A stretch of 64,000 nucleotides of DNA. It comes from Excoecaria cochinchinensis (lineage: Eukaryota; Streptophyta; Magnoliopsida; Malpighiales; Euphorbiaceae). Made by a program: the position numbers and the translations under genes. The notes under the pieces are model-generated. The model searched no databases, was not told the origin of the DNA, and was given only the letters and a program-made list of their open reading frames with translations. Shown here piece after piece: positions 23,475-36,200 of this stretch; the first letter of the stretch is position 1; each line of letters starts with the position of its first letter. The stretch covers positions 31,581,001-31,645,000 of the forward strand of contig CANTUQ010000101.1 in assembly GCA_947683425.1 (NCBI GenBank). The letters run 5' to 3'.

Positions 23475-24792
23475 TCAGTCTTTTTGGTTGGAGTTTTCGC
23501 CTACTAAATTCCAAGTTTTAAAATGGAGTTTTATATTTTGTTCTACGGCAGTGCGGCCTTTAAGTCGACAAGGCAAAAAGTTTAAGTCATTCCGACCTAT
23601 GATTAACCATTTACGAATGAATGTATGGTCACCAACAAGCCTAGGGGGAGCTAACATCACCTTTGCAAGCGAAACATCAGATGGAAGAAAAGCACAATCA
23701 AGATGATTATCAAAATTGCAGTTATAGCATTTGTAGGATACTGTGTTTCTCAACTCATCACACTTGCAGCATTTATATATAAAGTTTATCCAAGATGGGC
23801 ATGATCACAAAATTCAGTGGGTGTTCATGTACATATCTAAGAATGGTGGTAAAAGTTCTAGAATCAATGTGGCTTTGAAAAAAGCAATTTGGACAAATTT
23901 CAGAAAATTCATTACAAAACTTGCACTTTTGTTTACTTAGAAAGTCATAGAACCCAGAAATATTTTCACTAAGAAACCAATGACACTTCTTTCAAAGTTT
24001 TTCTGTGTGAGTTAAAAATTCAGACCATTCTTTATGGAGAATGAACCCGTAACATTCTAAACATTTATAGATTGCATCAGAAATCGAATCTCCACAATAA
24101 TTGCATAAAATTCTTCAGAAATAGAATTTGTGTCAGAAACGATTTAAAAATTCATGTGAATGTCATTATTTACGAATTTTCTGGTCAAATGAAAGTATAG
24201 TAGACGAACCGTTTGATTCCTTATTTTCAAAGGCCTCGTCAAGATCTACCTCTTTTGATTCCTTATTTTCAAAGGCCACATCAAGATCTACCTTTTTATT
24301 TGATTCTACAACACCTAATAATTTTGCAGCAAAATCCTCCACTTTGAAATCCTTTGTCGTGTCAATGTTGAGACTCTGTACCTTGTCTATATCATAGGCA
24401 ACAAATGGCTGAGCATTGTCACATTCAACAGCGATAAAAGATGAACTTCTAGAATTCACTAGTTGCACTCATTGGATAAACTGATCTTTTTTAGATAGTG
24501 AAGTATTGATGATAATTCTGAGTTTTGAATCAAGTTGGGTTGAAACAATTTGAGTGATGATTTTGAAAGCTAAATCACTAGTAGTGGTGGTAGATTTTAG
24601 GATAGAGTTTTGGAGGATTGGAATTATATCATGCTCGTTGACGAGGGGATATTGAACATATGCAGATAATTCAAGAGCAATTTCACTCTTTTTTCCTGTT
24701 GATGGACCTGTCATGACTATCAATGCTGGAAACGTTAACTCCAGCATTGATTGCGCTTGGTTACCACTTTCCTTCGGCTTTGATGATGCCAT
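23475..24792 (-). pseudogene. Degraded P-loop NTPase (AAA_33-like) fused to DC1 Cys/His domains
   Basis: On the minus strand a frame starts MASSKPKESG (24792) and runs through ALIVMTGPSTGKKSEIALELSAYVQYPLV, which resembles plant AAA_33-type P-loop kinases (canonical GFPGTGKS). The Walker A is altered: only three residues separate the first Gly from the GK. An in-frame TGA at 24469-24471 interrupts it; the same frame then continues to 24166. Downstream, DC1-type pieces appear in several frames: CNYCGD...YKCLECYGFILHKEW (near 24000-24110, with Trp where the last Cys is expected), KCKFCNEF...HEHPLNF (about 23800-23940), and CCKCDEL...CYNCNFDNHLDCAF (about 23690-23775). At least three stops or frameshifts separate the parts. 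Intact plant genes with an N-terminal NTPase followed by DC1 modules exist in my recollection. No function is claimed for this copy. Confidence 0.75.
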
Positions 24793-25441
24793 TTCCTCTG
24801 CTTCACCTTTCAATTTGTGTTCTAATGATGAGGAATAGCAATGCAAATAAATTATTGCAATCTCATTCACAAATACAGATTCAATTATAAACCTATTTGT
24901 TATCAGCGTCCTCAGTTCAAAAGGTGAAAAAAGGGCAAAGCATATACAAGGTGCTCGTCATCCTTTGCCAACATATGAAGTTATTCTTTTCTTTGCCAAC
25001 AATCGAAGTTATTCTTTTCTCAAAAAATAAAAAATAAAAAAATTAATGGAGTTGCATGTAGCATGCAATCTATGCGTATAATTCGAATACAGAGCAGATA
25101 TTGATCCAACACCAAGAATTCTACCGAAATAAGAATACAATAACACAACAAATATTAAGTGACGAGAGCTTATGCAAAAAACAGAACGAAAAGCAATTAA
25201 AACAGTTCATATTTGCTGTCCTAAAAACTAGTACTATTGTTGATATGCTACTGCCACTTCTAATGTAAGTGCTGAGGTATTGCAAAAGATGAGGAACAAA
25301 ATTTAAACAACTGAAATAAATACGGAAAAGAAAAAGATCTGCACAATAAACTTACAGTTTAGCCATCTAAACAATTCATCATGCCATAGATTAAAGTAAA
25401 ATCGCAAGTCTTATTACAATTCAGGATTGTAGACATGACCA
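24793..25441. other. Intergenic region between the pseudogene and the small plastid gene
   Basis: Holds the pseudogene 5' flank and the 3' side of the small plastid gene. I see no exon or repeat. Confidence 0.55.
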
Positions 25442-25840
25442 CTATGATGTGGTTTCCTTGAGAGCCTGGAAAACTCTAGAACTTTTGTCAAAGATCTGAG
25501 CTCTTCTATTGTAATCCGTAGGTTGTCTACCTTCATCTTCACCCATGATGGCTTCTCTCTCCAAGCACTCCAACATTTCCACAATTCCTGTTCTTTCCTT
25601 GCATCTCTTCATCCAATCTTCTGCTTCTGGGTTCATCTCAGCCTCCAATTCTCTCCCCACCTCTTTAAGAGAAACAGGTTCCAGTTTAGCACATCTACTT
25701 GACAATTCAAGCAGCCTATGATTAGGCCTGAAGCTCAAACCTCTGGATTGAAGTGAAAAACTCTGAGAAGGTTTGGTGTTTTGGGAGACACAACATGAGG
25801 AAAAGGAAGATGCGTTTAGATTGGAAATATATGCTTCCAT
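25442..25840 (-). CDS. Uncharacterised small protein, probably chloroplast-targeted
   Basis: A single-exon gene of 132 aa. Residues 1 to about 45 (MEAYISNLNASSFSSCCVSQNT and onward) are rich in Ser and Asn, with Arg but almost no acids, which fits a plastid transit peptide. The rest is charged and helical-looking: EVGRELEAEMNPEAEDWMKR, then ERTGIVEMLECLEREAIMGEDEG, ending in FDKSSRVFQALKET. I do not recognise a named domain. I start at MEAYISN (25840) because a TATA box lies 91-98 bases upstream (25931-25938), so the longer open frame to 26029 is promoter and UTR. The compact promoter and strong TATA suggest regulated expression. It may correspond to an uncharacterised Arabidopsis gene; I cannot name it with certainty. 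Confidence 0.75.
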   Translation of the reverse strand: MEAYISNLNASSFSSCCVSQNTKPSQSFSLQSRGLSFRPNHRLLELSSRCAKLEPVSLKEVGRELEAEMNPEAEDWMKRCKERTGIVEMLECLEREAIMGEDEGRQPTDYNRRAQIFDKSSRVFQALKETTS

Positions 25841-25930
25841 TGTTACAAAAGGAACTTTCTTTAAACAAACCCCGTACGTGCAATTCTTGATAAATCCTGT
25901 CTCTGTACTTTTCAAGGGCGGTTGGATGGG

Positions 25931-25938
25931 TTTATATA
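25931..25938 (-). promoter_or_regulatory. TATA box (TATATAAA) of the small plastid gene
   Basis: Read on the minus strand, TATATAAA lies 91 bases upstream of the start codon at 25840. This would put transcription start near 25900 and give a 5' UTR of about 60 bases. It helps choose the shorter start. Confidence 0.7.
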
Positions 25939-26029
25939 GGAATAGAAGCTGAGTGAGGATGAGGATGGCCCCACCAGTCCATGAGATTAAGGCTGCATGC
26001 AGAAGAGGCAACGTGGAAGCAGAATACAA

Positions 26030-27282
26030 ACTAGTTGGTTTGGCGAGATTTATGAGGGTAGGGCACGAGTTTCAAAGATTGATGGATGGCCACGTCCATA
26101 TCAAAGTATGGAAAATTGGAAACTCCTCTGTCCTTCTCTCTATTATCTTATTTTCAAAATTCAAAAGGTCTTACGTAGTTGTGTTCTTTTAGGACATGAG
26201 AACTGAGGCACAAGCAAAATTGTTGTGTGCTGAATTTGGGTAACTTGAAGTTGAAATTTGCTATGCACAAGTCATCTTTTTTAAAAGTAACACTTCAATT
26301 CTCAGCTTACAGGTCATACAAAGTTACGGCTCGTAAATATAACTCAACTACAAAACGATTGCAAAGTTAGACTTTGGTACCAATTCTGCTATTGGCCATA
26401 AAACATAAGATTCTCTCGAATTTAGAATTAGCAGAAGATAGCTTTTGGGCTATTTTCTTTCTTATTTCTTTTCTCTTCCTTTATTTTTATTTTGTTATTA
26501 TTATTATTATTTTTTACGTTCAACGCCTCAAAACAAAATCAGTATTATTTTTCCACCATTCATTATATTATTCCAATAAAAATTCATGGTAGATTGGAAT
26601 TTTACGCAAAAGGGAGGGGAAAAAAATATATTTTGAAGATGAAGTGGAACAGAATGGCTATATATTGTATACTGTATGCTAATCTGGCTTAAAGAATTAT
26701 TTTTGAAGCAAATTAGCCATCAAAAAGTTTTTGAGTCAATTTGCTTCTCCTGCTGTGCATAACTCATGAAATAAATGAAGCCCAAGAGTCTGTACTACTG
26801 TTATTAAATCAATACATATTCATGTGCCCAAAACCTGGCTTCTCTAGCAGTTTCCATGACTAACAGCATAATAGTCGAACAGTGGCAGGCAAATGAAGTT
26901 CAACTAAAGAAAGTTACAATAGTCCATAGGTATGATATTGACAAAGCTAACAATTCGATTTCATCCGTGCCGATGACACAATGAGAAAACTAAAGTAGTT
27001 AATAACAAATTAGTTATCTACGAGAAGCTCAGTCTTGAATTAGTGTGCGAAACTGTACTAGGCCTAACTTACTGTTAAAATGGCCATTTTACATTTAGAG
27101 CAGCGAGTAAATTTCCGTCGTAACAACTAACAACTAGAGGACTATACAAAACTTTGGCTAGAGGACGTACCGTATAAAGGACGAAGAATATGGTCAGACG
27201 TATCAATGGGCAGAATATTTCTCCATTGCAGTTTTATTTGGTGTTTTGTGCCTTGTTCAAAAGAAAAGATCACCAGAAATGA
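26030..27282. other. Intergenic region upstream of the small plastid gene and downstream of the SNF2/RING gene
   Basis: About 1.25 kb without a recognisable gene. A minus-strand AATAAA (27233-27238) about 45 bases after the SNF2 stop codon is a plausible poly(A) signal. Confidence 0.6.
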
Positions 27283-30200
27283 TCATGTTGTACTCTCCTT
27301 CAGCCTCCTCTCAGCTGCCATAGCAGCAGCTACCGAAGGTGGCAAATTTCTTAGACTTTCAGTCGGCCCTTCATTGCTTTTAGTCACTTCGGATGCAACC
27401 ATGGCAAACAATGACTCAACATCTTTAAGTGTCAAAAGTGGTTGATCCTGATTCTTCGTGTTACCACTTATGAAAGAACTACTGTTTCGACTCCTGTTCA
27501 ATTTATATATGCTCTCTTCCACTGTGTTCTTGACCTAACATCATAAAAGAAATGAGAAAACTAGTTGAGAAAGTAAGACATCTTTTTTGGGGGGGGGGGG
27601 GGGCGGTGGTGTGTGTGTGTGTGTGTGTGTTTGGATTCAAATCAATTTAGCAGAAATTATGATAAAAGGCACTGCATTGTCCTCAAACCATAGAGGGGCT
27701 GTACACACACCAAAAGAAAGAAACACAACATAGGAGTTTTAAAAATCAAAGCTTGATTGCGGCAATGAGGTTTTTCTATTTTTGCATCTGAATTCAACAT
27801 TTTTATCTGCAAAATAAGGGTATCCCAGTACTTGAGCTCTCATTGCAAGCGATCAATTTAGTTGAAATTTACAGAACAGCCATGCCCATATATTTGTGTT
27901 CTCTTTGCGTCGTTCTTTATCCTTTTGTCTTACAAAAAATCAATTGGCAGATTATGCATGGCCTTTTTGCAAATTGAGATGAGAAAAATGTACTTACTAT
28001 AAAACGATGGACAAGTGTCCTATTTTTTTGCCCAATTCGGTGCACTCGGCTAATTGCCTGAGCTTCTGTTGCAGGATTAAGCAGTGGCTCCACAAGAACA
28101 ACATGCCGCGCTTCTAAGAGATTAAGACCATTAGCTCCATGTTGGATCAAGAGCATTAAAACCTGTACAGATTCTGGCGGTTCTTTTCGGCAGAACATTT
28201 TCTGAGTCCCTTGTTGACTGTTGTTCTGTCCTCTAAATTGGCTGATGGCAATATGTGCTTTCCTGCACATACAAAGCCATAACAAAAACAATGTAAATAA
28301 ACATTAGTTGAAACCCATAAATGACATGTCAACTTTCACATCCAAAAATTTGGATGTTTTCAATTATTTTGGTAGTATTCATAGAAGTATAACACTTTTA
28401 TAATTTATTATTCTTATGGGAAAGAAACTTCTATAATTTTTTGCATTCTTTCAAAGTTATCCAGGAGAGTGTGAAACAGAACATTTTTGCTATGATGATC
28501 CCTTCCATATTGCCTTCTCAGAAGCCTTAGAAGAACACAATCTGTTAAATTGGTATCAGAATGTCTCAACGTAGATAGAGCACAGTGGTTGTAGCATAAT
28601 GATTAAGACACAAAAAGTGCACTATTCTCTCTACTCATTCTTCTAGATTGGGGTAATTACTCTATTTGATTTGAAGTAAAGGGTTTTTCCATAAATTTCA
28701 CTTGACCATAAGAAGACTCCAACCAGTATATTTGGGCATCAATACAATCTATATTCCTCTTGGATGGCAGAGCCTTCACTTTTGAATTGGTGAAGTCCAT
28801 CATGTAATAATGAATCATATAATGTGTGATTAATAATGTTCATAGATTGTATCCTTCTACCTGCCTCCTTTCATCCGGACATATGTGATGCCATTAACAT
28901 TGAAAGCATGTTCCAACACATCAAGGACGTCATTCCAACTAGAGAAAACCAGAACTTTTGCTTCAGGATCTGAAGATTTGATCCACAAGATTCTTCTTGT
29001 GACTGCTTCAATCTATGACACACACACACACATCCCCCACATGGTAAATGTAACAAAACAGTTAGAACTGAGAAATCTATGGCAAAAAGAGCACGTTTAC
29101 AGGTCATCCATGCGTAAAAATCATAAGGAGTCTTGCAATAAAATGTATTAGAAGCACACCTTTGTTCCATATGAACCCTGAACTGACAAAAATGCTTCAC
29201 ATTCATTACCCTGAACAGTATTTAACATTGTTGAATTGCAAGATTTGTCTTGCCTGTCATCCGCATAAGCAATATTCCCAAAATCTGTATGCTGCCGACA
29301 GGTTGGGCACATTACCCATTTGCATTGGTATCTATTATCATGCTGCTCAGTCAAAGCAAAGAAACCTGCAAAAATAAACAACAAATGGAAATTAGATGAG
29401 GGTTAACATCAAAACAAAACCCCTAAAAAAGGCAATGCAGTTCAAGAATTATGACGAAATAGGTGCGCGAAACTTACATTTACAGCAAGTAATGTGGCCA
29501 CATTGAAAAACCATCTTTTGATTGTTAAGCTTTTCATGACAGATTGGGCATGCTTCTACATCATCCTTAGGCAGGCATTCACTTATCTTCTCTGTAGAAA
29601 TCGACTCAGTAGCCATATCTTGAGTTTCTGAGGAATTATTTGAACTTTCTGATGGCGACTTCTGTTTGGATGATATCAACCCCTGAAAATAACCGATCAT
29701 AAGAACAACAGCAACTAGAGAAACATTTCAATTACATGTTTGAGAATAAAGACAGTGCCAATTCTGCAATTTCTGTTTGTTCTTACTGACGAGAAATCGG
29801 GAGAAAATAATTTTTTAAACCTTTCTTTACTTAAAATAGAAAAAGTTCCTAAAACTTTAGCCCCATAGATGTCCCAAAGAAGTCCTTAAAGATTTTGGGC
29901 AAAGCTTTTTCTCCCAATGAAGGCCAATTAAGTGTTCCAAAGTATGCATGCCACAAGCACAAGGCAAATACAAGTGAGAATTGGCTCATTACTGTGTAAC
30001 ACGCCAACAAGTTGACCTTAGTACATAACAAATTCCATAAAGTTATAAACAATAAATGACAGCAGCTTATGCAATTGGCATATGCTACAAAGATATTATA
30101 TTAATATTTATAAAAGAAATTTAAAAGGTTGTGTTCATACCTTCAGGTAACGAAGCCTCCCTTTTATATGTGACAATGAGGTCAAGGATGTGAACTTTTC

Positions 30201-33200
30201 ATTGGATTGTAGTACACTAGCAGCCTCTAATTCATTTAGACCTAAAGCATCAATAGAGTTATCATTTTCATTTTCTTTTAAGTGCAAGCGTGATGTAGCC
30301 ATCTTAATTTCATCATGTGCACGCAGAAGTTGAGCTTGGGCAACAGCCAAGGACCTGGCATGGCTGTATTCCTTCCTCATACCCTTGTCAAAGTAAAATA
30401 AAAGACAGAATAAAAAAGAAATGAAGAATAAACAAAAGAAAAGAGCATCACATATCTAACAAATATAGGGTGCTGGCATGTAACAATATTAATGGCTTAT
30501 AGTCATATCAATACAGTGCCATTTCTTTTGCTGCTAGAAAAGCCCATCAATACCTCCAGAATGTGTAGCTGCTTGCTGGCTGCTGACATGCCCTCCTTCC
30601 CTAACTGAACTTTGCTATAGCTCTTAATAACTCCAAGAATGACCTCCAAGTCCGAGGGAGATTTTGAGACCTACCAACTCAACACCATTAATAAATAATT
30701 AAAACCACATTCCAGCTTGGGTAATCATCAAATTATATGCCATAAATGGCAGTGACAACAGTGAATACCCAGAGTATTTGCACTAGAAAATAAGGCTGAA
30801 AATGTCTTCCACCATGGGGTCAAAGTCTCATTGTACATATTATTGGCATTAAAAAAGTGCTTGTTCAAATAAGTTTACAGTTGACATGCTCCTATTGCAT
30901 AATTAGTAATCATCAATTTGTAGCTAGTCAAATGGCTCCGAGTTTATATATTTAATAGGCCTCTCCATCTATTCAATTAAGTTTTAATATTGGATCCAAA
31001 AAAAGATTTCCTGATCTACATGAGACTATGCTGATTGTTCCTAGTTTTAACAATAATACTTTATTTTTAGAGTATTCCTTGTTTTAACAATTATGAGAAG
31101 GATTTAACAAACAATATGGATTAATAGATGATTTATCATTATTCAAGTAAAAGGGGTATTATCTGCTCCTCTGATTCAACATTAGAATGTTGAATTACAA
31201 CCTAATGAACAGAATATGAACAATCCAGAGGATTGCCACTTGTGCAAAAATTCAGTCATGTAAATTGCATTTAGTTGGATCTCTTATCTGTTGAATTAGC
31301 TCATTTGTTGGATGCGATGGGGACTGTCAAGAAAAAGATTCAATGCTGACTGTATACAGTTTGGTTGAGCCTCTTGAGATGCACTTACCACTACTCTTTC
31401 TCCAATATCTCTTTTCTTTGATGCTTCCTGAACATCAGTGGATGATGAATTTTTATTTGGCCCCAAAAGATTCCAGTAGAAACGATTTAGGGCAGAGTGC
31501 TTTTTCTGCAGATCTACTGCCTCTTCAGCAGATGTAATAATCTCTCCATGTGACTTGTTCAGACGAAACAGTCTAGCCTCATAATCCTAATGCAAGAAAG
31601 GCAAAATATAAAGATCTTCCCTTTCTAATTTTAGTTTGTGCATACTAAGCATCCAACTAACAACCAAAAAGGAAGCTAAGTAGCAAACCTTAAATAGTTC
31701 CTCTAGTTCACAATGAATACATATGGGCCCGTCTTCAATAGCTTGGCAACTTCGACAATATCTCACGCGTTCGATGTCCTCTTCTTTTGGTTTCTCCATT
31801 GTCTGATCAATTTCCAAAAGTCGATCGAGTAATTTTTTCCTAGAGGCTTCCAATAGGTCCACACGAGTCTGAATGTGGTACTTCAAAGCAGTGATGCTAC
31901 GGAAACTGGTGCAGAAATGCAAATACAAAATGAAACTCGGTGAATGAACAATAAATAAATGTTTATGATTATACTAACCCCCTCAATAAAATTAAAAGAC
32001 TGGTGACAAATAGCTCAATGATGTGTCTTATTTGCATAAACATTCACCGTCAAACATTATATCAAAACATTTTCTTCTTCATCCAAAAAGAGGGAAAAAA
32101 AAGGAAACTCAATCCATTATTTTCATTATTGAAAAATTTATCTTGCCCCAGTGTTTCTTGCTTCTGGCTCAAATTTGATGGCAATCTCGTCATAGAAATT
32201 ACGGAAAGCTGTTCTGTTTATTCCATTCGTATTTGGGAAATCCATCTTTTAAACATGAGGTGTCTTCTTCCCATTCAATATGTGGGGCAATACACACACA
32301 CACACACACTTCAAATGATCCTAACATTAAACTAGCAATTGTCTCGAGGTAAACTAGACTCTAGACATGTCAAACTTTCATCAACAGATCAAATGGGGAT
32401 CTTAGAAGGCCCATGCCACTGCAGAAAGCAAGAACCTGTGAGAATCACCTCTTGGACACATCAACATGTTATGATAGGGCGGTAGGCAGTTAGGCACCAC
32501 TATCCACAAAATGTTTTCTTCTATCACCTTGGTGTGCTTCTGAGGCAGCTACCCAAGTGAATAGAACAAAGAGCATGCTATAGCCACATTATATAATTAA
32601 TGTCATGCAGCAAGCGGACTCTAAACTTCTGAAACTATAATAAAAATTTCTTGCCAAGATGGCAACAGCATTGTATAGAGTGGAAAGTATGAGAAATTAT
32701 GAAGCCATCACAACTTAGAGCACAAGCAGAATGGTGATTGATGCATTCAAATGAAGTAGAAGAATGTATGACAGACACTGACCTGGATGCAATTCTAGAT
32801 GACCTTGAATTGTTTAGAGTTTCTGATACAGCCTCTTCAATTTTTCTTATCAAGTCTCTTGAGAAGTCCTTGTTCAACTCAGCATGATGCAAAGCATCCA
32901 ACCACCATGTCATATGCTGATTTTCTCTGTCACTAAATGCAGTACAAACCTTCAAAAAGATATGATTTTTCTTACACTCAGATTGTCCAAAATAAATATC
33001 TGAATGGGGGAAAAGAGATCAACAAGCAGATGTTCTTCACGTTACACTTTGACTAAAAAGGCCAATCAGAGAAAATGCAACCCCAGAATGATTATCTGTA
33101 TGTGTGTGTGCGCGTGTGGATAAGATAGTCACCAGTGGAAAACGCTGATAGTATAAATACATAAGATAGTCACCAGTGGAAAATGCTGATAGTATAAATG

Positions 33201-36200
33201 CATATGGTTAGGTACGTACTGCATGGAGGACTATACCTGCATGTATGACCTTTTGAAGTCTTGTTGAGCCATAGAGAGCTTCCCAACAAACACAGATAGG
33301 TATTTCTGTTTTAGTTCCTCACAAGATGCTCTCAAAGATTGGGCACTAAAGGATCTAGATGATACATTTGATATACCATCACCTTCTTGATAACAACCAT
33401 TTTCTGATAGAAATATATTCCCAGAATCAATTGTAAAATCAGAATTGTCCTCTAGAGTCACTTTTTGCCTTTTTACAGCCCTTATATCACAGTTTTCAGT
33501 ACAGTTCATCTTGGAAGCCCTTTCAGGGCCATGCAACTGTTGTTCTTTTGAGGAGAGTTGGGATGTGTTGTTGGTTACCACTGGAAGTATCTCAGCAAGG
33601 TTATGATGAATATGAATATTCAATAAAGGATCAAGGCGGAAATCTTTGGAGTGTTCTTCAGTTAGAGCCAATGCCTCTCTGTACAATAATACAGCTTGAG
33701 AAAAATTTTGCTCAATTATAGCTATTCCAGCAAGTGCATTTAAAGCAACCGCCAACTTCCTGAGAGCTTCCTCCCCTTCTACCTTGGTCTTACTAATAAG
33801 AACCTATAAAGGGAAGTTCAATAAACAGAAAGAACAAGCAGCTGTAGTTCCCTAAGAAAATTTTCATAAAAACCTACCATTAATATTTCTTCCATAGTCA
33901 TGGGAGATTGTTGCAAAGAACGCAGCCCTGAACTTCCCACTTGAGGGTGGCAGCAGGCTTGGCGAAGCTTCAAAAGTGAGTTCAGTAGCTTTGCAGCTTC
34001 TGCATGGGTGATGAAAGGGTCAGCTGAAGCATCAGAAGGTGGACAACCTGGTTGAAGAACCCATGATGATATTAGAGAACATAAACTGATATTCCCTCTT
34101 TGATTAGACAACATACCAGTGCTTTCTAATGATAGTCTCTCAGATGAGGGTGCAGGGCAGCTATTAATAACCTGGGACTTTCTTTTCCAGAATATCATCT
34201 TTCAAACTTTCAACAACTTCATGGGCATAATGCACACAAGTTTCATGCTGTCTCTGGTAAAAATGCTCTTCAATTGCTGAAAAGGTGAGCCACGAGACAC
34301 ACTCTTCTTGAGGAGGGAGTTCCAACTCATCTGCAACATGTGCTTTTGAAGAACGCCACATAATTTGTTTGAAGAATTTATGTGTAAATTCCACGGCTCG
34401 AATATCCCTCCTCTGCAGAAGTTAAGAGCTAGTTAAGAAATTCAAGCAAAAGTACAAAATTTTTTACCTCAAATGAAATCAGAACTAGTGGAGGAGAATA
34501 AGCAAATAAGATACATGAAATAGAGCCAGGGTAAGAAAATTATACAGGAAGGTCCAAAGTTGCACCAAAAAGGTATACATATCAAATAAATCATAAAAAT
34601 ACAAGTTCTCAACTTAAAGTGAAATCCAAAGTAAACTAGTTTCTTGAGGATTGCGTACCTCATATGGATCTCTTATAACATCAGTCCACCACTTAGAAAC
34701 ATTAAAAGGGCTTGCTTTAAGGAATCTCAGAAGTCCATATAAGTCATCAAGCTTGCGTTGAATAGGAGTCCCTGTAATACACCACCGGTGCCTAGCTGAC
34801 AATCGAAGAGCCATTTCTGTTGCAGCAGCAACATTACTCTCCACCATTTGAGCCTCATCCAAGCAAACCCTCCACCAAAATATTCTGGTGAGAAGAGTAG
34901 GGATCACAGGATACCTGCAACAATATGGCCATAAATCATGTTGACATAGGCAATTCAAGTGTAATGCAACTATAAACTACCCATTTTACATGTCTAAAAC
35001 AGATTATTAAATATTTTTAAAACTTGATCTCAACATTGAATATTAGCTATCATTTTGGGAAACATTATATATTCTACAACCCACATATAAGTAGATATCT
35101 GTAAAACACTTGTTGAAAAGCAACCAAGTTTCTTTCATGCCAAATCCAGTAGACAGAAGCCATGAAAGCCACTCTCTTAGTTTGTGAAACCAAAAAGTTT
35201 CGATGACAGTGAGACATATAATGGTCCTATTCCTTTTAATTCAGTTTGGTGTTGCCATTTTGCAGGAATCTTTGCTCTGGTATGGGTATATAGATGTAAA
35301 GACTAAAGATAAGACCACATGTGTTGAAAAATCATAATTTAAAAATTTATGTAATTTCGTAGCACAAATTAAAGGTCATGATTACAGGAAAAAAATATAG
35401 ATCATTTAAGTAATAGTTAAGGATGGAAATTCATATATTCAATACAAAATAGTCAGTCACATATACCATTTCTGTTAAAAAGTTACAATTAGAACTATTT
35501 TTGAATGTGTATCAGCATAAATGGCAAGTTAAAAAGAAAAATAATAGCATAACAACCAGATAGAATACAACAGTTACAAGAATGGATGGCCATTTTAGAG
35601 TTGATTAAAAATCATTAATGTACCATCAACTATAACTATTGCTACTAAATCAACAAGATACATTAAAGAATTTTCTGATTTTAATGTTACTATGAATATC
35701 CATGTGTTCAATATCACTAATATCATGTGCAGTAGACATGAAAAATTGGCCAGCAACCAGAATGTTTCTTATTGACAAATTTCCTACAAACTTTGGAAAA
35801 CGCAACAAAAAGATACACCAAGTTTCAGCAAAGATAGCCATTTATAACAAAAACAACAAATCAAAAGGTTTGAAATAATCTCTTTTTGGAATCTCAATAA
35901 GTGTCAATTTATAACAAAAACAACAAATCAAAAGGTTTGTAATAACCTCTTCTGGAATCTCAGGAAGCGTCGATCACCTTCATGCCTATCAAAGTCATGA
36001 GACAAATCCTCTTTGAGCACATCATATGTTGTCAGCACAATGTCCGCACTAACAAGTTCACTAATATCCACTACAGATGCATTTGAAAGAGATGTATCTT
36101 GTACACCTTCATACACACAAATTTTTAAGGAACCTGGGCGTGTATGACTAAGAAAACAAATTAAGATAATCAAGTTAGTAAAGCAATCTGATGCGTCATA

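Noticed and set aside
25841..26029. N-terminal extension of the small plastid protein
   Set aside because: A TATA box at 25931-25938 places this stretch in the promoter and 5' UTR.
28560..28630. Possible tRNA or small RNA
   Set aside because: A short G-box-like sequence caught my eye, but no cloverleaf could be formed. I found no tRNA, rRNA or CRISPR array anywhere in the window.
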